A stretch of DNA of 48,181 nt from Streptomyces sp. (GTDB lineage Bacteria > Actinomycetota > Actinomycetes > Streptomycetales > Streptomycetaceae): NCBI RefSeq assembly GCF_019510245.1, contig NZ_JAEKKT010000178.1, forward strand, positions 1-48,181, written 5' to 3'. Numbering within the stretch: position 1 is the first letter of the stretch; every line of letters starts with the position of its first letter. Positions 1 to 6,963 of the stretch are shown piece by piece. The notes below the pieces were generated by a model. The model was not told where the DNA came from, did no database searches, and saw nothing but the letters and a program-made list of their open reading frames with translations. Both the position numbers and the translations under genes were made by a program.

Positions 1-197
1 ACCCGCGCCGGGGCGTCGGGCTGTTCGGCCCGTCTCGCGGTGATCGCGTCCACGGCGTTCTGCAGCAGCTCGCGCAGGTAGACCTTGGGGCTGGAGTACA
101 GGTGATGGGAGAGCAGGTCCACCAGGCCACGCAGGTCGACCTGGAACGTATGAGGTGGCTGTGCTGCCTGGGATGACTGTGAGGTCTGGGAGTCCAT
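1..197 (-). CDS. HSP90-family (HtpG-like) chaperone, N-terminal fragment
   Basis: The minus strand from the ATG at 197 reads 65 codons to the window edge without a stop. After a short Ser/Gln-rich start come FQVDLRGLVDLLSHHLYSS and then VYLRELLQNAVDAI. The second piece is the first motif of the GHKL/Bergerat ATP-binding fold, with the E..N..D pattern whose Asn holds Mg-ATP, as in HSP90 and HtpG. The gene is divergent from recG, with about 170 bases between the starts. The rest lies outside the window, so length, middle domain and dimerisation domain cannot be judged. Family assignment is fairly secure from the GHKL motif and the preceding helix; the exact subgroup is not. In S. coelicolor, as I recall, a DAK2-domain gene precedes recG, so this neighbour may mark a local rearrangement. 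Confidence 0.75.
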   Translation of the reverse strand, partial: MDSQTSQSSQAAQPPHTFQVDLRGLVDLLSHHLYSSPKVYLRELLQNAVDAITARRAEQPDAPAR

Positions 198-313
198 CGT
201 CGCTGCGCCGGAGGGGGGAAGACGTGGTCGGCGCGGGGTCGGGCGGTCCCTGGTGGGGCGGTGACCGCGGAAGGATGGCCGGAGCGCGCCATCCTATGAC
301 TCAAAACGGCCGT

Positions 314-342
314 CTGACCAGGGGTTTCCCGAGACGTATACG
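314..342 (+). promoter_or_regulatory. candidate recG promoter
   Basis: CTGACC at 314-319 and TATACG at 337-342 are 17 bases apart, resembling a housekeeping sigma-70 type promoter. It would start transcription near 349 and leave a leader of about 18 bases before the recG ATG. It lies in the 169-base divergent region between the HSP90-like gene and recG. Prediction only. Confidence 0.35.
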
Positions 343-366
343 GCATTGTCAGTGGTGTGGTGTGCA

Positions 367-3300
367 ATGGATCTCGTGCCCGCACTGGAAGAACCACTGA
401 AGAAAGTGCTCGGCCCAGCCACCGCAAAGGTGATGGCCGAGCATCTCGGCCTGCACACCGTCGGCGACCTCCTGCACCACTACCCCCGCAGATACGAGGA
501 GCGCGGCCAGCTCACCCACCTCGCCGACCTGCCCATGGACGAGCACGTCACGGTGGTCGCCATGGTCGCCGACGCCCGCCTGCACACGTTCGCCTCCGCC
601 AAGGCGCCCCGCGGCAAGGGCCAGCGCCTCGAGGTCACGATCACCGACGGCAGCGGCCGGCTCCAACTGGTCTTCTTCGGCAACGGCGTGCACAAGCCCC
701 ACAAGGAACTCCTGCCGGGCACCCGGGCGATGTTCGCGGGCAAGGTCTCGGTCTTCAACCGCCGCCTGCAGCTGGCACACCCGGCCTACGAGTTGCTCCA
801 GGGCGACGACCCGGCCGAATCCGTGGAGACCTGGGCCGGAGCCCTGATCCCGCTCTACCCGGCCACCGCCAAACTGGAGTCCTGGAAGATCGGCAAGGCC
901 GTCCAGACGGTCCTCCCCAGCGTCCAGGAGGCCCTGGACCCCCTACCCCCGACCCTCCGCGAAGGCCGCGGCCTCGTCCCGCTCCCCGAAGCCCTCCTGA
1001 GGATCCACCGCCCGCACACCAAGGCGGACATCGCGGCGGCCCGCGACCGCCTCAAGTGGGACGAGGCCTTCGTGCTCCAGGTCGCCCTGGCCCGCCGCCG
1101 CCACGCCGACGCCCTGCTCCCGGCGGTGGCCCGCAGACCGTCCCCCGACGGCCTCCTCACGGCCTTCGACGACCGCCTCCCCTTCACCCTCACGGACGGC
1201 CAGCGGAAGGTCTCGAAGGAGATCTTCGACGACCTGGCGACCGAGCACCCGATGCACCGGCTCCTGCAGGGAGAGGTCGGTTCAGGGAAGGCACAGCCTC
1301 TCGACTCACTGGTGCTCACACCCGCCGGTTTTCGTCGGATGGGGGACTTGAATGTGGGGGACGAGGTCATCGTGCCGCAGGGGGAGATTGCCCTCATCGA
1401 CGGTGTCTTCCCGCAAGGAGAACGCGACGTCTGGCGCCTTGTGCTCTCCGATGGAAGCTCTGTGGAATGCGATGACGAACATCTCTGGATCGTCGGAACA
1501 AGCTGCGGGTGGCACCGAGGCCAAGCCCCCAAGGTCATGACGACTCGGGAGATCCGCCTGGACTCGTTCAAAGCCAACGGATCTTCGAAGTGGTATCTCC
1601 CGGTTGCCGCCCCAGTTGACCTCGGAGGTGACTCCAGGCTCCCGATGGATCCGTACCTGTTCGGCATCCTCCTCGGAGATGGCTCATTCCGCCATAACCT
1701 GCGTCTGTCCACCATCGACGAAGAGATCCGCGACGCTGTGGCGACGGAGGTGGCTCCGCAATGCCGGGTGGTGCCTGTGAAGCGTTCCCGTTGCGACTAC
1801 ACGATCCAGCTCACCGAGCGTGCCGGTGGAGTTCGTAACCCGGTGATCCAGGTCTTGCGGGAGCTGCACCTGTGGGGCCGAACGTCCCACGACAAATTCA
1901 TTCCCGACGACTACAAGAACACTTCCATCAAAAACCGTTTGGCTGTGCTCCAAGGACTCATGGACACCGACGGCACCATCCATACCGACGGAATGAGCGC
2001 TTCCTTCTGCTCAGCTTCACGTACGCTTGCCGAAGATGTCGCTTGGCTTGTGCGCTCGCTGGGGGGTCGTGCGCGCGTCCTGCCGAAGAGTTCCGCCGCT
2101 TTCAACGTCTCGGTGGCCCTGCCCGCTGAGTACCCGCCCTTCCGTCTGTCCCGAAAGGCTGCCCGCGTTCGGTCACGGCCGAAGTACGACACCTTTCGAC
2201 GAGGAATCCGCGCGGTCGAGTATGTCGGGCAGAAGCCGGTTCAGTGCATCAGCGTTGCTCATCCGAGTCACGCGTACGTCACCGACCACTTCACGGTCAC
2301 CCACAACACGATGGTCGCGCTCCGCGCCATGCTCGCCGTCGTCGACGCGGGCGGTCAGGCCGCCATGCTCGCCCCCACCGAGGTCCTCGCCCAGCAGCAC
2401 CACCGCTCCGTCACCGAGATGATGGGCGAGCTTGCCGAGGGCGGCATGCTCGGCGGCGCGGAGCACGCGACCAAGGTCGTCCTCCTCACCGGCTCGATGG
2501 GTACCGCGGCCCGCCGCCAGGCGATGCTGGACCTGGTCACGGGCGAGGCGGGGATCGTCATCGGCACCCACGCGCTGATCGAGGACAAGGTCCAGTTCCA
2601 CGACCTCGGGCTGGTAGTGGTGGACGAGCAGCACCGCTTCGGCGTCGAACAGCGCGACGCCCTCCGCGGCAAGGGCAAGCAGCCGCCCCACCTCCTCGTC
2701 ATGACCGCCACCCCCATCCCCCGCACGGTCGCGATGACGGTCTTCGGCGACCTGGAGACCTCGGTCCTGGACCAGCTCCCGGCCGGCCGCTCCCCGATCG
2801 CCACCCACGTGGTCCCCGCCGCAGACAAACCCCACTTCCTGGCCCGAGCCTGGGAACGGGTCCGGGAGGAGGTCGGCAACGGCCACCAGGCGTACGTCGT
2901 CTGCCCCCGCATCGGTGACGAGGAGGACGACCCGAAGAAGGCCAGGAAGTCGGCCGAGGACGAGGCCGAGAAGCGCCCGCCGCTGGCCGTCCTCGACGTG
3001 GCCGACCACCTGGCCAAGGGGCCGCTGAACGGCCTCAGCGTCGAGGTCCTGCACGGCCGCATGCATCCCGACGACAAGGACGCGGTCATGCGACGCTTCG
3101 CGGCGGGGGAGACCGACGTCCTCGTCGCCACCACGGTCATCGAGGTCGGCGTCAACGTCCCCAACGCCACCGCCATGGTGATCATGGACGCCGACCGCTT
3201 CGGCGTCTCCCAGCTCCACCAGCTGCGCGGCCGGGTCGGCCGAGGCTCCGCCCCCGGCCTCTGCCTCCTGGTCACGGAGATGCCGGAGGCGAGCGCGGCC

Positions 3301-3588
3301 CGCCAGCGCCTGACGGCGGTCGCCTCGACCCTGGACGGCTTCGAGCTCTCCCGCATCGACCTCGAACAGCGCAGGGAGGGCGATGTCCTGGGCCAGGCCC
3401 AGTCGGGCGCCCGCTCCAGCCTGCGCGTCCTCGCGGTGATCGAGGACGAGGAGATCATCGCGGAGGCGCGGGAGGAGGCGACGGCGTTGGTGGCCCGCGA
3501 CCCCGAACTGACCTACCTCCCGGGCCTGCGAACGGCCCTGGACGCCCTCCTGGACGAGGAGAGGGAGCAGTACTTGGAAAAGGGCTAG
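367..3588 (+). CDS. recG: ATP-dependent DNA helicase RecG, interrupted by an in-frame intein
   Basis: RecG remodels stalled replication forks and branched DNA. The 1073-residue precursor is 339 residues longer than its 734-residue extein, which is a normal RecG length. An OB-fold wedge domain (about residues 60-150) precedes the helicase core. Visible motifs are GEVGSGK|T (Walker A, split by the intein after residue 308), VVVDEQHRFGV (DEQH box), MTATPIPRT, VEVLHGRM, ATTVIEVGVNVPNA and QLRGRVGRG. The ATG at 367 is chosen because streptomycete RecG starts MDLVPAL; an upstream TTG at 346 would add seven residues with no support. Without splicing the ATP-binding loop is broken, so active RecG should depend on intein removal. 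rsmD and coaD follow. The extein is typical high-GC coding sequence; the insert is not. Confidence 0.97.
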   Translation: MDLVPALEEPLKKVLGPATAKVMAEHLGLHTVGDLLHHYPRRYEERGQLTHLADLPMDEHVTVVAMVADARLHTFASAKAPRGKGQRLEVTITDGSGRLQLVFFGNGVHKPHKELLPGTRAMFAGKVSVFNRRLQLAHPAYELLQGDDPAESVETWAGALIPLYPATAKLESWKIGKAVQTVLPSVQEALDPLPPTLREGRGLVPLPEALLRIHRPHTKADIAAARDRLKWDEAFVLQVALARRRHADALLPAVARRPSPDGLLTAFDDRLPFTLTDGQRKVSKEIFDDLATEHPMHRLLQGEVGSGKAQPLDSLVLTPAGFRRMGDLNVGDEVIVPQGEIALIDGVFPQGERDVWRLVLSDGSSVECDDEHLWIVGTSCGWHRGQAPKVMTTREIRLDSFKANGSSKWYLPVAAPVDLGGDSRLPMDPYLFGILLGDGSFRHNLRLSTIDEEIRDAVATEVAPQCRVVPVKRSRCDYTIQLTERAGGVRNPVIQVLRELHLWGRTSHDKFIPDDYKNTSIKNRLAVLQGLMDTDGTIHTDGMSASFCSASRTLAEDVAWLVRSLGGRARVLPKSSAAFNVSVALPAEYPPFRLSRKAARVRSRPKYDTFRRGIRAVEYVGQKPVQCISVAHPSHAYVTDHFTVTHNTMVALRAMLAVVDAGGQAAMLAPTEVLAQQHHRSVTEMMGELAEGGMLGGAEHATKVVLLTGSMGTAARRQAMLDLVTGEAGIVIGTHALIEDKVQFHDLGLVVVDEQHRFGVEQRDALRGKGKQPPHLLVMTATPIPRTVAMTVFGDLETSVLDQLPAGRSPIATHVVPAADKPHFLARAWERVREEVGNGHQAYVVCPRIGDEEDDPKKARKSAEDEAEKRPPLAVLDVADHLAKGPLNGLSVEVLHGRMHPDDKDAVMRRFAAGETDVLVATTVIEVGVNVPNATAMVIMDADRFGVSQLHQLRGRVGRGSAPGLCLLVTEMPEASAARQRLTAVASTLDGFELSRIDLEQRREGDVLGQAQSGARSSLRVLAVIEDEEIIAEAREEATALVARDPELTYLPGLRTALDALLDEEREQYLEKG
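1291..2307 (+). mobile_element. RecG intein, class 3 type, with LAGLIDADG homing endonuclease
   Basis: This 339-residue in-frame insert lies between Lys (…GSGK) and Thr (TMVALRA) of the RecG Walker A motif. It begins AQPLDSLVLTPAGFRRMGD, so residue 1 is Ala rather than the usual Cys/Ser, and ends DHFTVTHN before +1 Thr. Block B has DDEHLW with Trp66; block F has PVQCISV with Cys319; block G has VTHN with Thr337, His338 and Asn339. Trp, Cys and Thr at these sites are the WCT triplet of class 3 inteins, in which the block F Cys makes the first branched thioester. Residues about 115-290 form a LAGLIDADG endonuclease: LFGILLGDG (Asp130), a block D-like HDKFIPDDY, and VLQGLMDTDG (Asp227), all apparently intact. 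Codons such as TTT, CGT, AAT, GAT, GCT and TTG are frequent here and rare in flanking recG, which points to recent lateral gain. Confidence 0.93.
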
Positions 3589-3600
3589 AGGCGACTTACT

Positions 3601-3662
3601 CAGGGGCGCTGGGGGTACCCCCGGCCGAAGGCTGGGGGAGGAACTGCGCGAGCAACCACGAA
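3601..3662 (+). repeat. dispersed GC-rich streptomycete repeat, copy A
   Basis: This intergenic copy between recG and rsmD contains GGCCGAAGGCTGGGGGAGGA and then CTGCGCGAGCAACCACGA. The same core recurs at 31957-32040 and 46868-46940, and reversed in part at 15229-15271. The CTGGGGGTACCCCC section can fold on itself and may end recG transcription. Confidence 0.7.
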
Positions 3663-3722
3663 GCACCTGCTGCCAAACTGAATCCGTAACCACCCCGGAA
3701 AACCCCAGACCGAGGATTCAAG

Positions 3723-4310
3723 ATGACCCGCGTGATCGCCGGCCAGGCAGGCGGACGGCGCCTCTCGGTGCCGCCCGGCACCGGCACCCGCCCCACCTCC
3801 GACCGCGCACGCGAAGGCCTCTTCTCCACCTGGCAGTCCCTCCTCGGCGGCCCCCTGGACGGCGAACGCGTCCTCGACCTCTACGCCGGTTCCGGAGCCG
3901 TGGGCCTGGAGGCGCTCTCCCGCGGTGCCGGCCACACCCTCCTCGTGGAGGCCGACCCCAGAGCCGCCCGCGTCGTACGTGAAAACGTAAAGAATCTGGG
4001 CCTCCCCGGCGCCGAGGTGAGAGCGGGCAGAGCCGAGCAGGTCATCCAGTCCCCGGCCCCCGCGCAGCCGTACGACATCGTCTTCCTGGATCCTCCGTAC
4101 GCCGTCACGGACGACGATCTTCGGGAGATTCTCCTCACACTCCACTCTGGGGGCTGGCTCGCGCCGGACGCGCTCGTCACCGTGGAGCGCAGCACCAGAG
4201 GCGGCGTCTTCCACTGGCCGACCGGCTTCGAAGGCCTTCGGTCCCGTCGCTACGGCGAGGGAACGTTTTGGTACGGTCGCGCCTCCTCTACGTGCGAAGA
4301 CGCACGATGA
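3723..4310 (+). CDS. rsmD: 16S rRNA (guanine(966)-N2)-methyltransferase RsmD
   Basis: RsmD methylates G966 of 16S rRNA during 30S assembly, using S-adenosylmethionine. The 195-residue protein begins TRVIAGQAGGRRL and has the Rossmann SAM site VLDLYAGSGAVGLEALSRGA. It also has the catalytic FLDPPY motif of N2-guanine methyltransferases and ends in a typical FWYGR stretch. The length suits the family. It lies downstream of recG and directly upstream of coaD, an order conserved in actinobacteria. The stop codon overlaps an alternative coaD ATG at 4307, so the two genes are probably co-transcribed and coupled. Confidence 0.95.
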   Translation: MTRVIAGQAGGRRLSVPPGTGTRPTSDRAREGLFSTWQSLLGGPLDGERVLDLYAGSGAVGLEALSRGAGHTLLVEADPRAARVVRENVKNLGLPGAEVRAGRAEQVIQSPAPAQPYDIVFLDPPYAVTDDDLREILLTLHSGGWLAPDALVTVERSTRGGVFHWPTGFEGLRSRRYGEGTFWYGRASSTCEDAR

Positions 4311-4336
4311 CCGGACCGGAGAGCGAGGGATCACAA

Positions 4337-4816
4337 GTGCGCCGCGCCGTCTGTCCCGGGTCGTTCGACCCCATCACCAACGGACACCTCGACATCATTG
4401 CCCGCGCGTCCCGTCTGTACGACGAGGTCTACGTCGCGGTGATGATCAACAAGTCCAAGAAGGGCCTGTTCGAGATCGACGAGCGGATCGACCTGATCCG
4501 CACGGTCACCGCCGACTACGGCAACGTCCGGGTCGAGGCCTTCCACGGCCTCCTCGTCGACTTCTGCAAGCAGCGCGACATCCCGGCCATCGTCAAGGGC
4601 CTCCGGGCGGTCAGCGACTTCGACTACGAGCTGCAGATGGCCCAGATGAACAACGGCCTCTCGGGCGTCGAGACGCTGTTCGTGCCGACCAACCCGACCT
4701 ACAGTTTCCTCTCCTCCTCGCTGGTCAAGGAAGTGGCCCAGTGGGGCGGCGACATCGCCCACCTGGTACCGCCGGCCGTTCTGGAGGCCCTCAACAAGCG
4801 TCTCGGCAAGGACTGA
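4337..4816 (+). CDS. coaD: pantetheine-phosphate adenylyltransferase (PPAT)
   Basis: PPAT joins 4'-phosphopantetheine and ATP to give dephospho-CoA, the penultimate step of CoA synthesis. The protein starts RRAVCPGSFDPITNGHLDII, holding the nucleotidyltransferase T/HxGH motif (here NGH) that binds the ATP phosphates. It also has KGLRAVSDFDYELQMAQMN and the C-terminal YSFLSSSLVKE signature. At 159 residues it matches the family. The GTG at 4337 has GAGGGA seven bases upstream and gives the usual N-terminus. The in-frame ATG at 4307, overlapping the rsmD stop, would add ten residues and is the alternative. Confidence 0.96.
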   Translation: MRRAVCPGSFDPITNGHLDIIARASRLYDEVYVAVMINKSKKGLFEIDERIDLIRTVTADYGNVRVEAFHGLLVDFCKQRDIPAIVKGLRAVSDFDYELQMAQMNNGLSGVETLFVPTNPTYSFLSSSLVKEVAQWGGDIAHLVPPAVLEALNKRLGKD

Positions 4817-4821
4817 TGGGG

Positions 4822-4857
4822 CTACAGTCGTCCCGTCCGTCTCCAACCCAGCTGTAG
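4822..4857 (+). promoter_or_regulatory. possible -10 box and inverted repeat before the coiled-coil gene
   Basis: TACAGT at 4823-4828 resembles a Streptomyces -10 hexamer. CTACAG (4822-4827) and CTGTAG (4852-4857) are inverted repeats flanking a 24-base spacer, 17 bases before the GTG at 4874. No convincing -35 is seen. Weak. Confidence 0.25.
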
Positions 4858-4873
4858 AGAGTGGCGAGCACAG

Positions 4874-5980
4874 GTGGACGTGCAGAAGAAGCTCGACGAG
4901 ATCGTGAGCACGGTCTCCGGCGCCCGGTCCATGCCCATGTCGGCGTCGTGCGTGGTCAACCGTGCCGAGCTGCTCGCGATGCTCGATGAGCTGCGCCAGG
5001 CGCTGCCCGGCTCGCTCGCGCAGGCCGAGGAGCTGATCGGCGGCCGGGACCAGATGGTCGAGCAGGCCCGCATGGAGGCCGAGCGGATCATCGAGACCGC
5101 GCACGCCGAGCGCGGCTCGCTGATCTCCGACACCGAGGTGGCCCGCCGCTCCCAGGCCGAGGCCGACCGGATCCTCGCCGAGGCCCGCCAGGAGGCCGAG
5201 GAGGTCCGCGCCGACGCCGACGACTACGTCGACTCCAAGCTCGCCAACTTCGAGGTCGTCCTCACCAAGACCCTCGGCTCGGTCGGCCGCGGCCGCGAGA
5301 AGCTGCTCGGCACCGGCCCCGGCCTGGACGAGCAGGGCTACGAGGACGAGGACGCCCCCGAGCGCAGCCACGACCCCGAGACCCTGCGCCGGGACGCCGA
5401 CGCCTACGTGGACGCCAAGCTCGGCGCCTTCGAGGCGGTCCTCGCCAAGACCCTGGAGGCCGTCGGCAAGGGCCGCGCCAAGCTGCACGGCCGGATCGCC
5501 TCCGACGCCCTCGGTGCCCTGGCCGACGACAACACGACGTTCCAGCACTCCAGCGACGCCGACTACCTGGCCGACCTCGCGGCCCTCGCCGACCAGGACG
5601 ACCGCGCGGCCCAGGCGGCCCAGGCGGCCCAGAGCGAGCAGCCCGCCGCCGCCCAGCCCCAGCAGCCGCAGTACGACCAGCAGCCCATGCAGCAGCCCGT
5701 GGCGCAGGATCCGTACGGCTACCCCCAGCAGCAGCCCGTCTACGCCCAGCAGGACGCGTACGGCTACCAGCAGGACCCCTACGGCTACCAGCAGGCCGAT
5801 CCGTACGCCGCCGCCTACCAGGGCTACGACACCGGCCAGCAGCCCGTCTACGACCCCCAGCAGCAGGCGGCGCAGCACCAGCAGCACCAGTCGTACGCCC
5901 TCGACGAGACCAGCCTCTTCGACACCGGCATGATCACGCCGGAGCAGCTGCGGGCCTACGAGCAGGGCCGGGGCCTGTAG
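4874..5980 (+). CDS. DivIVA / ATP-synthase-b-like coiled-coil protein with Gln/Tyr/Pro-rich tail
   Basis: The 368-residue acidic protein is conserved in Streptomyces next to coaD and is often named a cell division initiation protein or ATP synthase b-like protein. The N-terminal half is alanine/glutamate-rich coiled coil (about residues 55-130, e.g. EQARMEAERIIETAHAERG). A module appears twice: DDYVDSKLANFEVVLTKTL near residue 115 and DAYVDAKLGAFEAVLAKTL near 176. The C-terminal 110 residues are low complexity, rich in QQP and DPYGYQQ, and probably disordered. No signal peptide or membrane span is seen. The GTG start is placed where homology begins (DVQKKLDEIVSTVSGARSMP). It may be a scaffold for polar growth; that is inference from composition only. 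Confidence 0.7.
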   Translation: MDVQKKLDEIVSTVSGARSMPMSASCVVNRAELLAMLDELRQALPGSLAQAEELIGGRDQMVEQARMEAERIIETAHAERGSLISDTEVARRSQAEADRILAEARQEAEEVRADADDYVDSKLANFEVVLTKTLGSVGRGREKLLGTGPGLDEQGYEDEDAPERSHDPETLRRDADAYVDAKLGAFEAVLAKTLEAVGKGRAKLHGRIASDALGALADDNTTFQHSSDADYLADLAALADQDDRAAQAAQAAQSEQPAAAQPQQPQYDQQPMQQPVAQDPYGYPQQQPVYAQQDAYGYQQDPYGYQQADPYAAAYQGYDTGQQPVYDPQQQAAQHQQHQSYALDETSLFDTGMITPEQLRAYEQGRGL

Positions 5981-6025
5981 AAACCCGGCCGAAGGCGGGC
6001 TGAAGGCGGCCGCAGGACGGCCGGA

Positions 6026-6055
6026 TTGGGCCCTCAGCGAAAGGTCCAGTATCCT
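6026..6055 (+). promoter_or_regulatory. promoter of the yceD-rpmF-rnc unit
   Basis: TTGGGC (6026-6031) and TATCCT (6050-6055) are separated by 18 bases, a good sigma-70/HrdB-like pair. The predicted start near 6062 gives a leader of about 84 bases before the ATG at 6146. Confidence 0.5.
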
Positions 6056-6145
6056 GGCTCTTCGGTCGCGTCTACCTCCGCGATCCGCGCTGCCCGGAGA
6101 CATCTCCGGACGGCGTCCCTCTGAACTCGAAGATCGAAAGCAGGA

Positions 6146-6796
6146 ATGGCTCCTCACGCGCGCCTCGACCACCGCAACCCGTTCGTGTTCGACACACACG
6201 AGCTGGGGCGGCGTCCCGGTGCGCTGCAGCGCCTGAACCGCACGATCGACGCTCCCGAGGACTTCGGGATCAAGGGGGTCATCGGAGTGCCGCAGGGCGC
6301 CCCGGTGGAGCTCGAACTCCGGCTCGAGTCGGTCATGGAAGGTGTGCTCGTCACAGGCACCGCCCGTGCACAGGCCGAGGGGGAGTGCGTAAGGTGTCTG
6401 GAGCCGGTCGGGCAGGAGCTCGAAGCGGATTTCCAGGAACTGTTCTCGTACCCTGACGCCGACGACCGGGGCCGCGTGATCGCGGAACCGGGCGACGACG
6501 CCGAGGACGACGAGGACAGGTTCTTCATCGAGGACGGCCTGTTCGACCTCGAACCCGTGCTGCGCGATGCGGTGGTGCTCGCACTGCCCATGCAGCCGGT
6601 GTGCCAGGACGACTGCCTGGGCCTGTGCTCCGAGTGCGGAGCCCGGCTCACGGACGACCCGGACCACCACCACGACGCCGTCGACATCCGTTGGGCGGCT
6701 TTGCAGGGACTCGCCGGATCCATGAAGGACGGCGAGAAGGACGAGATGAGCGGCGCTGACGCGGAAGCGGGCGTCGACGAGAAGCAGGAGAAGTAG
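6146..6796 (+). CDS. YceD-family (DUF177) protein
   Basis: Members of this family lie upstream of rpmF across bacteria and plants, and the family is linked to 23S rRNA accumulation and 50S assembly. The 216-residue protein has the core ECVRCLEPV near residue 77 and a second cysteine cluster, VCQDDCLGLCSECG, near residue 152. These look like two halves of a metal-binding site. The C-terminus is an acidic, charged tail. Two bases after its stop comes the GTG of rpmF, so the pair is translationally close. The exact biochemical role in actinobacteria is unknown. Confidence 0.88.
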   Translation: MAPHARLDHRNPFVFDTHELGRRPGALQRLNRTIDAPEDFGIKGVIGVPQGAPVELELRLESVMEGVLVTGTARAQAEGECVRCLEPVGQELEADFQELFSYPDADDRGRVIAEPGDDAEDDEDRFFIEDGLFDLEPVLRDAVVLALPMQPVCQDDCLGLCSECGARLTDDPDHHHDAVDIRWAALQGLAGSMKDGEKDEMSGADAEAGVDEKQEK

Positions 6797-6798
6797 CC

Positions 6799-6955
6799 GT
6801 GGCTGTTCCGAAGCGGAAGATGTCGCGCAGCAACACGCGCCACCGCCGGTCGCAGTGGAAGGCTGCGGTCCCCACCCTGGTTGCGTGCGAGCGCTGCCAC
6901 GAGCCCGTGCCCGTCTTGCGGCACCTACAACAAGCGCCAGGTCCTCGAAGTCTGA
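6799..6955 (+). pseudogene. rpmF: ribosomal protein L32 gene with a 17-bp deletion
   Basis: The first 36 codons are a perfect-looking L32, from AVPKRKMSRSNTRHRRSQWK to CERCHEP with the first zinc Cys pair. The expected next stretch KLQHIA is missing. The gene resumes in another frame at 6908 with CPSCGTYNKRQVLEV and the true stop TGA at 6953-6955. The remaining length is 157 bases against 174 for an intact 57-residue gene: a 17-base loss. In the original frame there is no stop, and translation runs through 19 nonsense residues into rnc. The ribosome-binding site AGGAGAAG and the GTG start look normal. Either the gene is inactive, with a zinc-free L32 paralogue elsewhere perhaps covering for it, or the deletion is a sequencing or assembly error. 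Confidence 0.85.
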
Positions 6956-6963
6956 GCGGCCAG

